Shown here: positions 10,624 through 21,647 of the stretch, piece by piece
Numbering within the stretch: position 1 is the stretch's first letter
Layout of the letters: every line of letters begins with the position of its first letter
Position numbers and translations under genes: made by a program
NCBI RefSeq assembly: GCF_010093595.1
Contig: NW_022985438.1
Coordinates: forward strand, 1 to 64,000
Reading direction: 5' to 3'
DNA: 64,000 nt
Source of the DNA: Mytilinidion resinicola
Lineage: Eukaryota > Ascomycota > Dothideomycetes > Mytilinidiales > Mytilinidiaceae
Notes under the pieces: generated by a model
What the model was told of the DNA's origin: nothing
Seen by the model: the letters and a program-made list of their open reading frames with translations, nothing else
Database searches by the model: none

Positions 10624-12653
10624 CTATATTAAGTCAAATGTCAAAAGCTTCTGTTGGCCGTCAACATTTCGGCTAGCAGCCTCGCCCCACATGATTCCAT
10701 GAACATACGCTTCTCCAAGGAGCTCAAACCCTCTCTTCAATCGCCTAGAATGTACCTCTCGCCTTCTTAATACAAATGGAATGTTTCCACCTGAGAGTAC
10801 ACAGACTGTGTCGCGGCACTGCAATACAGCAGGCCCAATGCCTACATAGCCCTTGGAAGTGTAGAACAGCCTTCTTCCCCCACAGGCCTTTCCAGCCGCC
10901 ATGACAAAGTGAACATCATCTTTACGGAAAGACAACTGAGGCAAATGTCGGTCTACATCAGCTGCGTTGTTGCTGCAGAATGCAGCAAAGCCATCAAGAT
11001 GTTCTGATGCATCCTGATCCTGGACTATCACTCGGGTTGTAACAGCTACAACCTAGGATCAACAACTCATACGGTTCAACGGTCACCTACGTACAGACTT
11101 GGAGTTGCTGGCATAGTAGCTGCCTACATGCCTAGCCAGTTACAACTTCTACAGAGAGGGGTTGGGGTACGGTGGCCTACCCTGCCTAATGCTGCCTACT
11201 GCTGCCTCCAATTAGTGCTTCTGCCTATGCATACAGTCACTTCCTACGTAGTATATAGTTTGGCCTTCGGGCCCCCGAAATAAGACAGAGTTCACATCAA
11301 TTTTCAACCTGAGTCTATCATCCCATACCAATCTTTACCTGCCGTCAGGGTCCAGCAACCTACCTTTTCAAGGGGCTCTCCTGTTGGGTAAGGAATAGTT
11401 TTAGAACGCATCTTGGCTATTACTTCGACCAGCGCCGCAGTTTGCTCACCAGGCCTTTCTAACCCAGGAATCACATCCGCCACCTCCACAATAATGTCGA
11501 ATTCAATACCCGAAACACGGAGAACCCCACCCCACCTCCCCTTCCACTTGATTGAATGAGCCGGAAGGCATTCTGAGGCGGTAAATTTTTGGACTTTCGA
11601 ACCAAGTGGCGCCAACGTGTAACCGGTAGAGATATTCCACCTTGGAACCCAGGTTGGTCTCCGGACGCTAGATTGGTGTTGAACAGCGGATAGTACATCA
11701 AGCGTCTGCGTTCGTTTTAACGCATGTCTAGCAACCTTTCGATAGACCGACAGAGTGCGGCACTTTGTGTTGGGCTGCAAAAAGCAGTCTTTATCGGTCG
11801 CATCGATATCCACGGTATGAAACCCTAAGAGTGCGTATATGCGATCTTTTGGTTTCTCGCAATTGAGTTTTCGGGTTACCTGCAATATATACAGGAAGCT
11901 TTCGCGTCGAGAGTCGTTTCTATTGATGGACCACTTGTGGAATAGATACGCATGCAACATGCCAGACTCTGGATTACGCGCCATTTTGCCGCAGTGAAGC
12001 GTCCTTATCGAGGTGGAAGCTAGGCCAACTGTTTCCCATGAAATACTTGCCGCTCCCCAAAGCATTTCTGCAGAGGTTGCCATTGCGATTTCTTGAAAAA
12101 CCCATAGTCTTGAAAACCAGTCCAGACTGTAGAACGCTTCCACTGGGCCCCACCATGACAAGTTTCCGGGGGGAGGGATACCATTGGAGATGCTTCTAAT
12201 ACGATCGAGCGCCAGCTCGGCTTCGTCGGTGGTGTCTTCCCCAAGCCAAACAAGGACACGGGTAGCCTTGTTGTAGATTTCTCCCATAATTTTCATTTGG
12301 TCTGTTATCTCTCCCCGGTCGCTTTGGTTAATGCAGACGGCGTCGGCCCATATTAACCGTTGAGCATCGGGGAGGCGGAGACGGTTGAGGGCATTCATCA
12401 AATTGAGCCGGATTTTGAGAGGCTTCCCACAGCACCACAGGACGCCGCCATCTTGTTTGTCCCATCTGTAGGATAGAGCTTCGTATGATGGTGCTGAATC
12501 AAAGTGGACAATGTTAAGGTGACACGACAAAGGCTGGTCACTTCCTCGACTCGGGTGGATTACTATCAATCTTATGGTCCTTTGGCTTAGAGGTTTGTAC
12601 CGATAGTGGTCCGAATCAAAGCCATTCGTTCTGCAGCGTCTTGCGGGAAGCAT
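10624..12653 (-). CDS. HET-domain (heterokaryon incompatibility) protein
   Basis: Exon 1 runs from the ATG at 12653 to 11339. A donor GTAAAG at 11338 and an acceptor TTGTAG ending at 11046 define a 293-bp intron; exon 2 runs from 11045 to 10624. The joined frame is phase-consistent and gives 578 residues. HET motifs are clear: YEALSYRW (57-64), IWADAVCINQ (101-110) and KATRVLVWLGE (129-139). The C-terminal part contains GRRLFYTSKGYVGIGP and ends with the GEAYVHGIMWGEA block usual in this family. HET domains trigger a cell-death reaction after fusion of unlike hyphae; partners and specificity cannot be read here. The intron is unusually long and holds short GCCTAC-type repeats. The gene appears intact. 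Confidence 0.85.
11150..11235. repeat. Short GCCTAC-type repeats inside the HET gene intron
   Basis: Units of the form (T)GCCTAC(T/C) recur five or more times within about 85 bp. They may explain the intron's length. Confidence 0.5.
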
Positions 12654-13358
12654 CCGGGGAACTTTTGGGTGAACTTGTGCTATGTAGGATTTAGTGATTT
12701 TATAGAGTGCCCTGTCCTAGCAAATTGGAGCTTACCGTTTAGGTTCGCATTCTTCTTCTGGTCCCTAGCTCCTTTCTTTTCCCGTCCTTGTTTTGAGACC
12801 TTTTCAAGCCCGCGTCTTTCTGTAGGGTCACAGACACTTATTAGAGCTATCTCCCGAGACGATCGGATAGTGTGGGACATGATTCTAATCTGATTTACAA
12901 AAAATCTTAAGTATTGCTTTGGGTGTGTACTCAGAGGTGTGCACTTGGGATTGAAACGCTTTCACGGCTGCCTGGCAGCCTGGGATCTGCTGAGTAACTC
13001 GGCCGTCCCCCATCTAACTCGACGGGAACCCTCACTTCACTCGTCTACAGAATATCAACCACAGGCAAATTGACCAATCCGGTGGGTGCAATCAAATTTA
13101 CATCCTCTCGTTAGGGAAGTTCTACAGCTGGTTAGAATTTATTTTAGCGTTGTTGACGTGATGCACATACAGAGCCGCTTCCTTTGCAGTGAGTTTAGCG
13201 CGCTTGGCGGACGCTGGCTCATATATGCGTGTATACATGACTACCGCTAGTTAGGAGGGCAATATGCCAGTGTGACGTAGTTCCAGAGCCCCCTAGGAAC
13301 TAAACCCGCCCTCTTCTTCCCGCGATATTAAGATTTTGTAGCTAATATAGGTATAGCC
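12654..13358. other. Intergenic, upstream of the HET gene
   Basis: No gene is supported. The region should hold the HET gene promoter, but no specific element is evident. Composition turns TA-rich near 13320. Confidence 0.5.
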
Positions 13359-13363
13359 GGCGC

Positions 13364-13773
13364 TGTCACGATAGCGCTACACGCGAGAGGTCGAGGGCTC
13401 AAAGAGGAGCGTTGATTAGGTGCTATGTACAATGCTACGTGGAGAATCAAGACGTTGTGTAAGGGACAGGAAGACGGGAGACGGGCCACCGGATATAAGG
13501 GCGTGGCCGAGCGCGTGGCGTACGGCCTCTATGCCGTTTCGGCGCGTGGCACGCGTGTACGCGAGGTCCTTACCAGATCAGGTGATAGGAAAAGGGGGCA
13601 GCCGGTAGGTGGCTGGAGCGGGACAGGATAGGAAGCGGAAGCGAGACGGGAGCGGAGCAGGGCAGGCAGGGCAGGAGGCCGGCCAGCGGTAGTAGGCCGG
13701 TGCAGATTGCTGGAGTTGTAGCAATCTGCGGCAGAATTTCGGTAGGTAGGGTGTCGCGGTCGATACCGTGACA
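13364..13773 (-). repeat. Solo LTR, intact, with GGCGC target duplication
   Basis: The 410-bp unit starts TGTCACGATAGCG and ends ATACCGTGACA, giving inverted termini TGTCACG/CGTGACA. It is flanked on both sides by the 5-bp duplication GGCGC (13359-13363 and 13774-13778). It is the inverse of the LTRs at 955 and 63294. No internal retrotransposon sequence adjoins it, so it arose by LTR-LTR recombination. It is GC-rich and shows little sign of RIP. The short open frames inside it are not genes. Confidence 0.93.
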
Positions 13774-13778
13774 GGCGC

Positions 13779-14890
13779 CTATAATATATTAGATATTAAC
13801 TCTAGTAAGCCCGGTACTAAGTAAAGGTCGGTATAGCCCTCTACTAGAAATGCGCGATATATTAGTATAATAATTAGATTGCGACGGCGAGCTAGATAAG
13901 GACTAAGTTTCTAGTACTATAGCCTGGCTACTACCTCTAAAAGCGCTAAGATTAGCGGGTTGTTCTTAAGAGGTCCTATATCTTAAAAAGTGCCAACATC
14001 GCGAAAATATTTTAGCAGAAAGAATCTATAAAAGAAGTTAGATTAAAAGAGAAGGAAAGCTGTTAATATACCCCGGGGTAGTAGATATAGCTCGTGCTCC
14101 TATCTAAATATACTAAGAGACTAAGAGAGGAGGGAAAAAGAGGGCAACTTATAAGCATAAACGCGATCGATACGGCTATTGCGTAATATGCTACGGCCGC
14201 GATATAATACTATAGCAGAGCCGCTAAGCCTATAGCTGCCAGCAGCTGCCTTTTTAGAGATATATTTTTAAGGATTGCTAGAGATCTACTTAGTTAAATA
14301 GCATGCTAGTAGCGCCCTGCTATACTATAGTAGCGTTATCTAGATACACGTATTTTTTATTTCTCTATTAACAACCTATATTTTAAAAGGGTTAGCAATA
14401 TATTACTATTATCGACCTAGTAATAATATATATACCTTAATCTGCTATTACGTATACTTTATTATAGTATTTAGTGGACCTCTAATTAGTAACCTTTAAT
14501 TTACTTTATCACGGTATTTAGCGGACCCCTAATTAGCAGCCCTTAGTTTTCTTTAGCTAAATTAGCAACTATAGCTCCGGCTTTCTTTACTCTTATATTT
14601 TTTAATAAGCGTTCTACTACTTCCTTAATTAATTAGCACTATAGATTAATCCTTGCACACCTTCTTCCTTAATACTCCTTTATTTTACCACCTAGTTAGA
14701 TTAGTTAATTAGAGGTTTAATAAGGACATCGACTTCCTTTAGGGGGGCAATTATTATAGCTAATTAGGCTAAGATAGGTTATATAGCAGGTAGGCATAGA
14801 GGATAGGTTTATATAGATTCTCTTAGTAGGCCTAACCTGCCTCCTTACTCTTAACAATACAAATAGTACTACTAATTAGCAGGCTTCCAG
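13779..14890. other. TA-rich RIP block
   Basis: TA-dominated sequence with a few GC-rich islands (for example near 14075). No gene is recognisable. It contains the 32-bp direct repeat pair at 14467-14545. Ordinary composition resumes near 14890. Confidence 0.75.
14467..14545 (+). repeat. Pair of 32-bp direct repeats
   Basis: Units at 14467-14498 and 14514-14545 begin GTATTTAG and share GGACC and CTAATTAG. They differ at five positions, all transitions. Spaced repeats of this kind occur in the terminal repeats of the pogo-like elements in this window, so this may be a transposon terminus. Confidence 0.65.
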
Positions 14891-15113
14891 AGTCGCCCGT
14901 TCTACGTGAATCCCGTCAGATCCACCTCTATTACACAAGTCGTGATAGAATTCCAAACATTAAAACATGCGGTAGAAATTAAAGCACCAACGCGTCTTTT
15001 CCCTTAATATACACATACATCCTCCAAAGAACAAAAGAAAATCTCACAAAGTCCTCCCTCCTCCCGAGACAAGTTAAGTATCCAAATATCATACTCATTT
15101 CACGCTTGTAGTG

Positions 15114-15973
15114 CTAAGGACGACCGGGTGGTGGAGGAGGAGGTGGAAGTGATACGGGGGGAGGTAAAGACATGACCGGAGGAGGTAGAGACGAAACCGG
15201 AGGAGGCAAGCCCGTAAGAGGAGGCATTGCCTTCATACCAACACCTGCTGACATTCCTTGGGCTGCCGAGCCAGCCAACTCGATAAAACCACCCTGCTTC
15301 TTGAAGATGCTGGATATTCCCGCTGCAAATAAAGCAGACAATGAGAATATAAACCACTGTAAAACACTTAAGGCCGTTCCTGCCGTGATCTGGATTGTCG
15401 ATACTGACTCCACTTTGGTGATATACTCCATCGCAGCAGTCACCTGGCTAACAGTCAGGGCCGATGCTAAAGCAAGTCCAACTGAAGTCCATATGGCTGT
15501 AAGAGTGGCGCGTCTGAGTGATTGCCGTCGACTTTCTGCGTTCATTTTGCCCGTTTGCGCCGCTTTAAAGTGTCTTTTCAATAACAGGACTAGCAAGAGA
15601 CCGATGACGAGCAAAATGCCGGCGACAGCCAGTAGGTAAAGAATTATCTTGGACTGAACCGTAAGAGCGAAGGAAACTAATTCCTTTGAATCCGATACAT
15701 CACTGCTGCTGAGATTTCCGTTGAATATGAATTGGAGGACCCTATCAGCCGTCTTGCCAGAGCTTGATTGGCAGATCGAGTGGTCTGATACTGAAGCGCA
15801 GATGCCTACTTGTTCTTTAGTAGTGCTCACAAAATTTACTAAAAGGCAAGTATTACCAAAGTAGTTGACCCGCAATTCAGTTATGGAGGTCGTGCTATTT
15901 CTTGGCTGCAATTTGACTGCAAATATGTTTCCTATTCCTGGGGAGTTGGATACACACCTAGTAAGACTCAGGC
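15114..15973 (-). CDS. Fig1-like membrane protein with proline-rich tail (5' exon not resolved)
   Basis: The last exon reads from an acceptor at about 15974 (branch GCTAATC, TTCAG) to the TAG at 15114. It begins LTRCVSNSPGIGNIF, then ITELRVNYFG and GICASVSDHSICQSS, a Cys-containing ectodomain like that of Fig1 (calcium-influx and membrane-fusion regulator in mating). Hydrophobic helices follow: LYLLAVAGILLVIGLLLVLLL, an Ala/Thr-rich one (TAIWTSVGLALASALTV), and LSVLQWFIFSLSALFAAGI. The C-terminus is a Pro-rich cytoplasmic tail with repeated LPPPV. Known Fig1 proteins start with a further membrane helix, which must lie in an upstream exon (about 16.0-16.1 kb) that I cannot place. The function is assigned by family resemblance. 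No damage is seen in the exon. Confidence 0.6.
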
Positions 15974-15974
15974 C

Positions 15975-16600
15975 TGAATGCAGATTAGCTTAATGGCAAC
16001 TGTTAGAAAGACTTGGAGTGCTACCGTAGAAGAGTATAATGGGTATCGGAAGGAGATAGACCCAAAGGCGATAGTTGATATTTTCTAATTGTTAAGGTAA
16101 GATGGAGGCATTATCACACGGATGCGGCCCTGAAACTTACGCATGCGGTTGTGCACACTGTCCAGACCCATTTTGACGCAGTATGTTTGGTTTCTGAAGA
16201 TAAGCAATAAATTCTGCGTGAAATGAACGGTGGAACGGTGGAACGGTGGGATTGTCTTGCGAAGGTAGCTGAAAATACTATGTCCCTATTTATCTTGCTG
16301 AGTGACCGCAATAGGATATCTCTAGGAAGTGGTTTGAAATGCTACGATGGTACAGTGCCATATAGCACGCGCGCGGCTCTTTCTTGAAGCACTAAAATTA
16401 GATGCATGGTGCTTTGGAAAGGGTCCCCAAACCATTCTGCTGCAATGCTGAAGTTCTCCACAGGCAAGGAAGCCAGGCGCGTCGGCTATTGAGCCATCGA
16501 GAGTCAAAAAAGGTCACCCCTTGAGTCCATTTCAGAGACCCAACAGTATCATTCTGTTCCAAATTAGCAGTTTGGAGTTACAGAAATCATGAGATGCAGA
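15975..16600. other. Region upstream of the Fig1-like gene
   Basis: It probably contains the missing first exon and promoter of the Fig1-like gene; a GTAAGT donor-like site on the minus strand near 16136 is one candidate. A short run of GGAACGGT units lies at 16227-16252. Nothing else is supported. Confidence 0.35.
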
Positions 16601-16670
16601 CAGCTACGCCGCAGCCGATCAATGCGTTTTGAACACCAATGAATTTGCGGTAGCTGAGAGACTGTGAACC
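16601..16670 (+). repeat. 70-bp direct repeat, copy 1 of 3
   Basis: It contains GCTACGCCGCAGCCGAT, then AACACCAATGAAT and ends CTGTGAACC. Copies 2 and 3 are at 16736 and 17031. Confidence 0.8.
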
Positions 16671-16735
16671 ATCGAATGTTTGGTTCTGTTTCGAAGTAGC
16701 GCTTCAGGGTTTCCATAAAGTGGGAGTGATGCCAA

Positions 16736-16805
16736 CAGCTACGCCGCAGCCGACAGACGGGGTTTGAATACCAGTGAATCTGCGGTAATTAGAAGGCTGT
16801 GAACC
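16736..16805 (+). repeat. 70-bp direct repeat, copy 2 of 3
   Basis: Same landmarks as copy 1 with point differences. A linker with GTTCTGTTTCG, AGCGCTTC and GAGTGATGC precedes it and recurs before copy 3. Confidence 0.8.
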
Positions 16806-17030
16806 ATCATACGTTTAGTTCTTGTCAGTTCGCTGCTGAAAGACATCTCGCCATGTGGAACATCAGCTGTAGAGAACAAAGTTCAGCTCGACAGAACACA
16901 GCTGAGGATGGTCAGCTTGACAGAACGCAGCTGAGGACGCTCGCCACTCAGGAGGTCGCCACCCAGGGGGTGGCCACAGTTCTGTTTCGGAGAAGCGCTT
17001 CCGGATCCCAGAATTGTGAGTGATGCTAAA

Positions 17031-17099
17031 GGCTACGCCGCAGCCGATGAACGCGGTTTCAACACCAATGAATACGCGATAGTCCAAAAGCTGTGAACC
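17031..17099 (+). repeat. 70-bp direct repeat, copy 3 of 3
   Basis: Third copy. The longer gap before it (about 225 bp) contains other GC-rich sequence with its own short repeats (GCTGAGGA, GGTCGCCACCC). Confidence 0.8.
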
Positions 17100-18162
17100 C
17101 CGGGGCCATTGCGCGCGCTTGTTAGTCGATCGACCAAGTTCGTTTCGCCTTCTGGCCCGTCAGTTGGTGGCAGAGTGGTGTGGAGCTTGCTTCGAGGCTA
17201 ACTACTGTGCCGCAGAGCAAACCAACGGGGCTAACGAGCTGAAAGGGGAAATGGTCGGACTCATTGGGTGGTTCGCCAAGTCTGCAGCACAGCTCGCTGG
17301 CGGATTGCCCAGATTTGTACGATGGCTCTGAGGATGCTTTAGAGCGCGTTTGAGGCTTCGGTGTGGTTGTGTTGGTAGCCACTGGGCAATATTTGACGCC
17401 GAGCTGTCGCCGTCACCCCGGCGGATATATCCTAATTTGGAGAGCTCTTGAGGCCTCTAGCTCCGTTCTGGTCCTGAAAATGAGGGCCCACTCACGGGCA
17501 GACGCCGCGGCACAGCTGCTTCGCCTCATCCCATCGCAGTCCCCTGGAGGTTCTCACCCTTACCGCGTGCTCCTGTCCTAGAGAATGACTGCCAGTGGGT
17601 TCATGGACCTTACCTATTTATGACTTTTTGCTGACTTTGGAGCGAAAAGATGAGAATGTGGAGGTTTTGCCAGCGAAGAACGTTGCCCAGGTGGTCCATA
17701 AAACTACCTGGGTAGATTATTTTGCTTATCTAATCCTGATGTGCGGACGCGGGGCAGAGGTGGCCCAATCAGGGATGTCTTGGCTCGCTTCAGGGGCCCG
17801 TGCCCCTGGAGCCAGGCTGCAACCTCCAACCCGTACCACGCTCCCTTGATCTTTGCAACATCCACGCTTCACAAAGGCCACTTGATCTTGCCCATTCACC
17901 CAATTGCATTCAGCTCTATCATTTTCTCACCTTTGAGAATTCTTTATTCCCGCTTGTGCAAGTGCGCTATTCTAGTGCGTTTGATTGACTTTCCGATTGT
18001 CGGCTCCACAGCACAAACTCCTTCTTCAATCGCTGGCAATCCGCCCTTGGGATCAGTCCTGGATTCAGTCTCAAGTACGTCCTCTCGGACCCTCTAGAAC
18101 ATCCGTTAATTAGATCAACAGCTCCCGTCTCATTAATACCTTCCGGCTCTTCAACACCTCCC
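17100..18162. other. Intergenic upstream of the APH-like gene
   Basis: Short frames on both strands show no recognisable domain. The last 200-300 bases are pyrimidine-rich, as in many fungal promoters and 5' leaders. No specific element can be defended. Confidence 0.45.
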
Positions 18163-19138
18163 ATGATTCCCACGGACATAAACTTTGATGTTGAACACTC
18201 GACTTTCTTCCAGCACTATAATCAGTTGCCATCACCAGCTGAAGTCCGCTCGCAAGCATATGCCCAATATCTTGCTGGCAGTAGCTGGGGAGATAAGAGG
18301 AGAGATGTCTCTACTACTGGCTACAATCAACGTCCATCCCCAGCAGTGTTTGAGTCCATGGGTCTGTTTGTCAAATGGGGATCCGAAGTAAGCATCGCGG
18401 AGGGCCAATGCCTTTACACAATTCAACACTGCTTCAAAGATACTGTACCAGTTCCCGAAATCTACGGATGGCGTACAGACGGCAGCCAGGTCTTCCTTTA
18501 TATGAAGGCAATCAGTGGGAGGACTTTGGAACAAGCTTGGCCGGAGATGGAAGTGAATGATTGCTTGCGTATTTGTCGTGAGCTTCGGACAATTTTCGAT
18601 ACTCTACGCCAGCTGAAACAATACTCTTCGGATACGTTTGTTGGTGAGGAAGCTAGCATCTCCCTATCTAGTGGAATATCTAATCGCTTACACTAATTGC
18701 GCAGGCAGCATCGCACGGGGCCATCTTTACGATAGGGCAATCAACCCAAGGTACATGGCCGAAGCTGGGCCATTCGCCTCCGTGAAAGAGTTTCACGATT
18801 GGTTTACCTTTCTGCACAAGCGACCGATGCCTGACCCTCACACTGTACCCCCAGAGCCCTTCCGCCAAGATCTTCCTGATGATAGCGATATTGTTTTCAC
18901 ACATGGAGATCTTCATCCAAGCAATATTATTCTATCGCTATCTAGTCCGCCTCAAGTCGTTGCAGTCGTAGATTGGGAGCAAGCAGGCTGGTGGCCGGCC
19001 TACTGGGAAGATCGTAAAGCTCACTTCACGAGTGACTATTCAGGCGAATGGTCTGAGAAATATCTGCCAATGATTTTGGATCAGTACAAAACCACCTGGG
19101 ACGCATGGGACTACTACACGTCATCTATGGGATGCTGA
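18163..19138 (+). CDS. Aminoglycoside-phosphotransferase-like (APH fold) protein
   Basis: Exon 1 (18163-18643) and exon 2 (18705-19138) flank a 61-bp intron with donor GTGAGG, branch ACTAAT and acceptor GCGCAG. The joined frame gives 304 residues. The ATP-binding lobe includes VKWGSEV and a VFLYMKAISGRTLEQAW hinge region. The catalytic loop reads THGDLHPSNII (about residues 226-236), the Brenner-type HGDxxxxN, and the metal-binding site is VVDWEQAGWWP. These are the hallmarks of the large fungal APH family (PF01636), whose substrates are mostly unknown; antibiotic resistance should not be assumed. The gene looks intact and stands alone. Confidence 0.88.
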
Positions 19139-19964
19139 ATGTCACACTGCGCTGGTTCGAGATAGCTTAATTTTGGTCTCAAAATTCATGATTAGAGGGC
19201 CCCATTCTTTTCCTTCTTGCTAGATGCTTTGGTCTTCGGTTTTTGCAATGATGCTATTTACGGCAGCTTACGCGCTGTGAACGTTGTTTCTGGAGAGGAG
19301 CCGCTTGGCAGTTTGAAGAAGACAGTAACGGGGATGAGGGGAAATGGGGAAGGGGGAAGGGGAAGGGGGCGCACACGCGGCAGCACGGCCATACCGCCAG
19401 ACCTGCGAGGCGCTGCTCAACTGCTGAAACAGCTTAAGCTCATGAGTAATGAAAGCCTCCGTTTTAGTCTCTTTCGCGCCGCGGCACAGCTCTTCGCTAA
19501 ATTCAGTATGAGGTGAGGCACAGCACGTGCTTCGATTCAAAGTGGGTAGAGCAACGGCCGACGAGAGCGTATCATTATACTATGGAGTAATATGAGGTAC
19601 GTGTTGTGTCAGACAGTTGAGGCACAGCAAGTTCCTGTCTCTTTGGTGGAGGGCAGCGAAAGCCTGAGACGCCATCACAAGCCTCCGCCGTCCATACCAT
19701 GCTGCGATGCAAAATTAGCTTTAATCAGTTTCAATTGAACCGCGCGGGAAACGAAGATTCCTCACTTGCTAGTCTTCAAGGAGGTCAAGGATCGTTGAGA
19801 TACATAAGGCTCTCAGTCCATCACATCTGTTCAATCGCTATCCACCATCGTCTTGAATTTCGAATCTACATCTCCATCTACTGTATCTCACACTGTCTCA
19901 TCTCTGCTTGTCTATACTGTTATATCACATTGTCATTACATATCGTCCAGATCTCTTCCAGAAA
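19139..19964. other. Intergenic
   Basis: No supported gene. A G/A-rich stretch lies near 19336-19370. The segment before 19965 is rich in ATC/TCT and may be the 5' leader of the next gene. Confidence 0.45.
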
Positions 19965-20467
19965 ATGGCACGAACGATCTATTTGGCTGTCTTCACGAAT
20001 GGCCAGAGAGCCGCTCATTGGGCCATCTGGATTCCAACTACAGGGCAGGAGGTTGTAGGAAAGATGCTTCACGTCTCTGGATCCCCAGCCACTGGATTTT
20101 TCCTAGAATTCAAGCGCAACTACGACTTTCGATCGACCAACCGCCGTTATCAGGTGCTTCCCTTAGCACAAGTCCATGACCAATATGTTGTCGACACTCC
20201 AGGAGATACGTTGATCACGGAGACAACGGCCCGCGACCGTGTTGAATCAACGGCCACTGTCGTGCCGCCTCCAGGTCGCGCTGCCAATCCATTTGACCCA
20301 ATGGTATGAATATCCTCCGGTAATACCAACTTTACGATTGTTAACATTCTCTACAGGCCCCCAATTGCCAAAGCTAGATAGTTGCTTTTGTTGAGAGACT
20401 CATTGCCGACGGATATGTCACCGTCGATGCGCGCGTAGTTCTACAGAATGCGCCTAGAGTGTTGTGA
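19965..20467 (+). pseudogene. Small conserved fungal protein with a nonsense codon in exon 2
   Basis: Exon 1 (19965-20303) encodes 113 residues starting MARTIYLAVFTNGQRAAHW, with GKMLHVSGSPATGFFLEFKR, ARDRVES and PPPGRAANPFDP. A 53-bp intron (20304-20356; GTATGA, GTTAAC, CTACAG) leads in phase to exon 2 (APNCQS, stop, IVAFVERLIADGYV...VLQNAP). I believe this is a widespread uncharacterised fungal family in which a Trp follows NCQ-S; here it is TAG (20375-20377), a G-to-A change of the kind RIP makes. An alternative acceptor GCTAG ending exactly at 20377 would remove the stop and keep the frame, losing seven residues. Function unknown. Confidence 0.6.
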
Positions 20468-20587
20468 AGTACCAAGCAAGTGACTATTGGACTGATAGAC
20501 CTTACTTCCGCGGACAAGTCATGCGGGAGATTTGTGGGGGGCTTCAAGAAACGCACGAACTGTGTGCCTCGTCAAACGTCTTGTTTT

Positions 20588-20690
20588 CTGTATCTGTTGC
20601 TTGTTTCTGCTTGTTTCTGCTTGTTTCTGCTCATTTCTGCTTATTTCTGCTTACTTCTGCTTGGTTTTGCTTGTCTTTGCTTGTTTTAGT
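20588..20690 (+). repeat. 10-bp tandem repeat (TTTCTGCTTG)n
   Basis: About ten imperfect units of TTTCTGCTTG, with variants such as CATTTCTGCT and TTTTGCTTG, form a pyrimidine-rich minisatellite just downstream of the preceding gene. Confidence 0.9.
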
Positions 20691-21647
20691 CTATGTTTCT
20701 TTAAACTGTATCTGTATATCGTCGTGTTCATGTGCACCGTATCTAGCTAACGGATTTCATCTACATCATTGTCAGGTCGACAGTTAACGTATTCACTCCA
20801 GACTGCTATCTTGATGTCCTATCTGGGTTTTCTAGCCTCTAAGCCACCGGCATGCCATCAACAGGACCATCTGACATCAGGATCAGTGATATGTTTGTTA
20901 TTGAACGAGCTTAATTACGCAAATTAGCAAACTACGAGTCCTTGGGTGATACCTTTCGTACACATTGTGATGCGTGCTCCACGAATGGCGCATAAAAACC
21001 ACATTTAAACTTGCCTTGTCGGTATTATCGAAGTCGCGTATCGTACTCATCCCTTGCTCCCTTTAGATGATGACCATGAAATGCTCGAAGGGGCTGTACG
21101 GCCTGATCCATGCCCCGTTGAGAGCCTGGGGCTAACCCTCAAGGGAAGCTTCAGACGACATTGGAAACCGTTTGCCACTCGTAGCTCTACCCACGCGTAG
21201 ATAGTAAAGTGACGCAAATCAGCAAGCTTGGGCCGTCAGGTATTAGACTGTAAAATTCCTCGAGACTTATGGTCCTGAAACTGGAAGCCTAGCAGGCGAA
21301 GAGGCTCACATATGGGCCTTATGAGCCTTCTGAGTTAAAGTGAGAATCCCATTCTCGACATTCGCTATCGATGATGGGCCCAAGACTGGTTCCCAAAAGG
21401 CTGCTCAGTCTCAGCTCAGAATTCTCTCACTTAGCGCAGCTACGGCTCAGTTCCTAACACTGGAAAGGAACTTCTTGGGTGTTGCATATCGCGAGTTACA
21501 GAGTATGAATCAACGCCTAACTTTGGTAATGTAATGAGGATGACCAGCTATGCATGCGGCGAAGTATATTGACAAGAAATAAATTTAAAAGCCAATATAT
21601 GGCATCTACCCCATGGTCACTCTTCCACATACTCTACTCATCATCTT
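20691..21647. other. Intergenic
   Basis: Ordinary composition; no gene, repeat or RNA can be supported. Confidence 0.5.

Noticed and set aside
13420..13631. Short frames inside the LTR (also in the copy at 63459-63647)
   Set aside because: They occur only because the LTR copies are similar; the LTR boundaries and target duplication explain the sequence.
15172..15639. 155-codon plus-strand frame
   Set aside because: Antisense shadow of the Fig1-like exon, which has membrane helices and a conserved ectodomain pattern.
16601..17099. CRISPR-like array
   Set aside because: Only three diverged 70-bp units at unequal spacing in a eukaryotic sequence; no such system is expected.
18232..18534. 100-codon minus-strand frame
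   Set aside because: Antisense to exon 1 of the APH-like gene.
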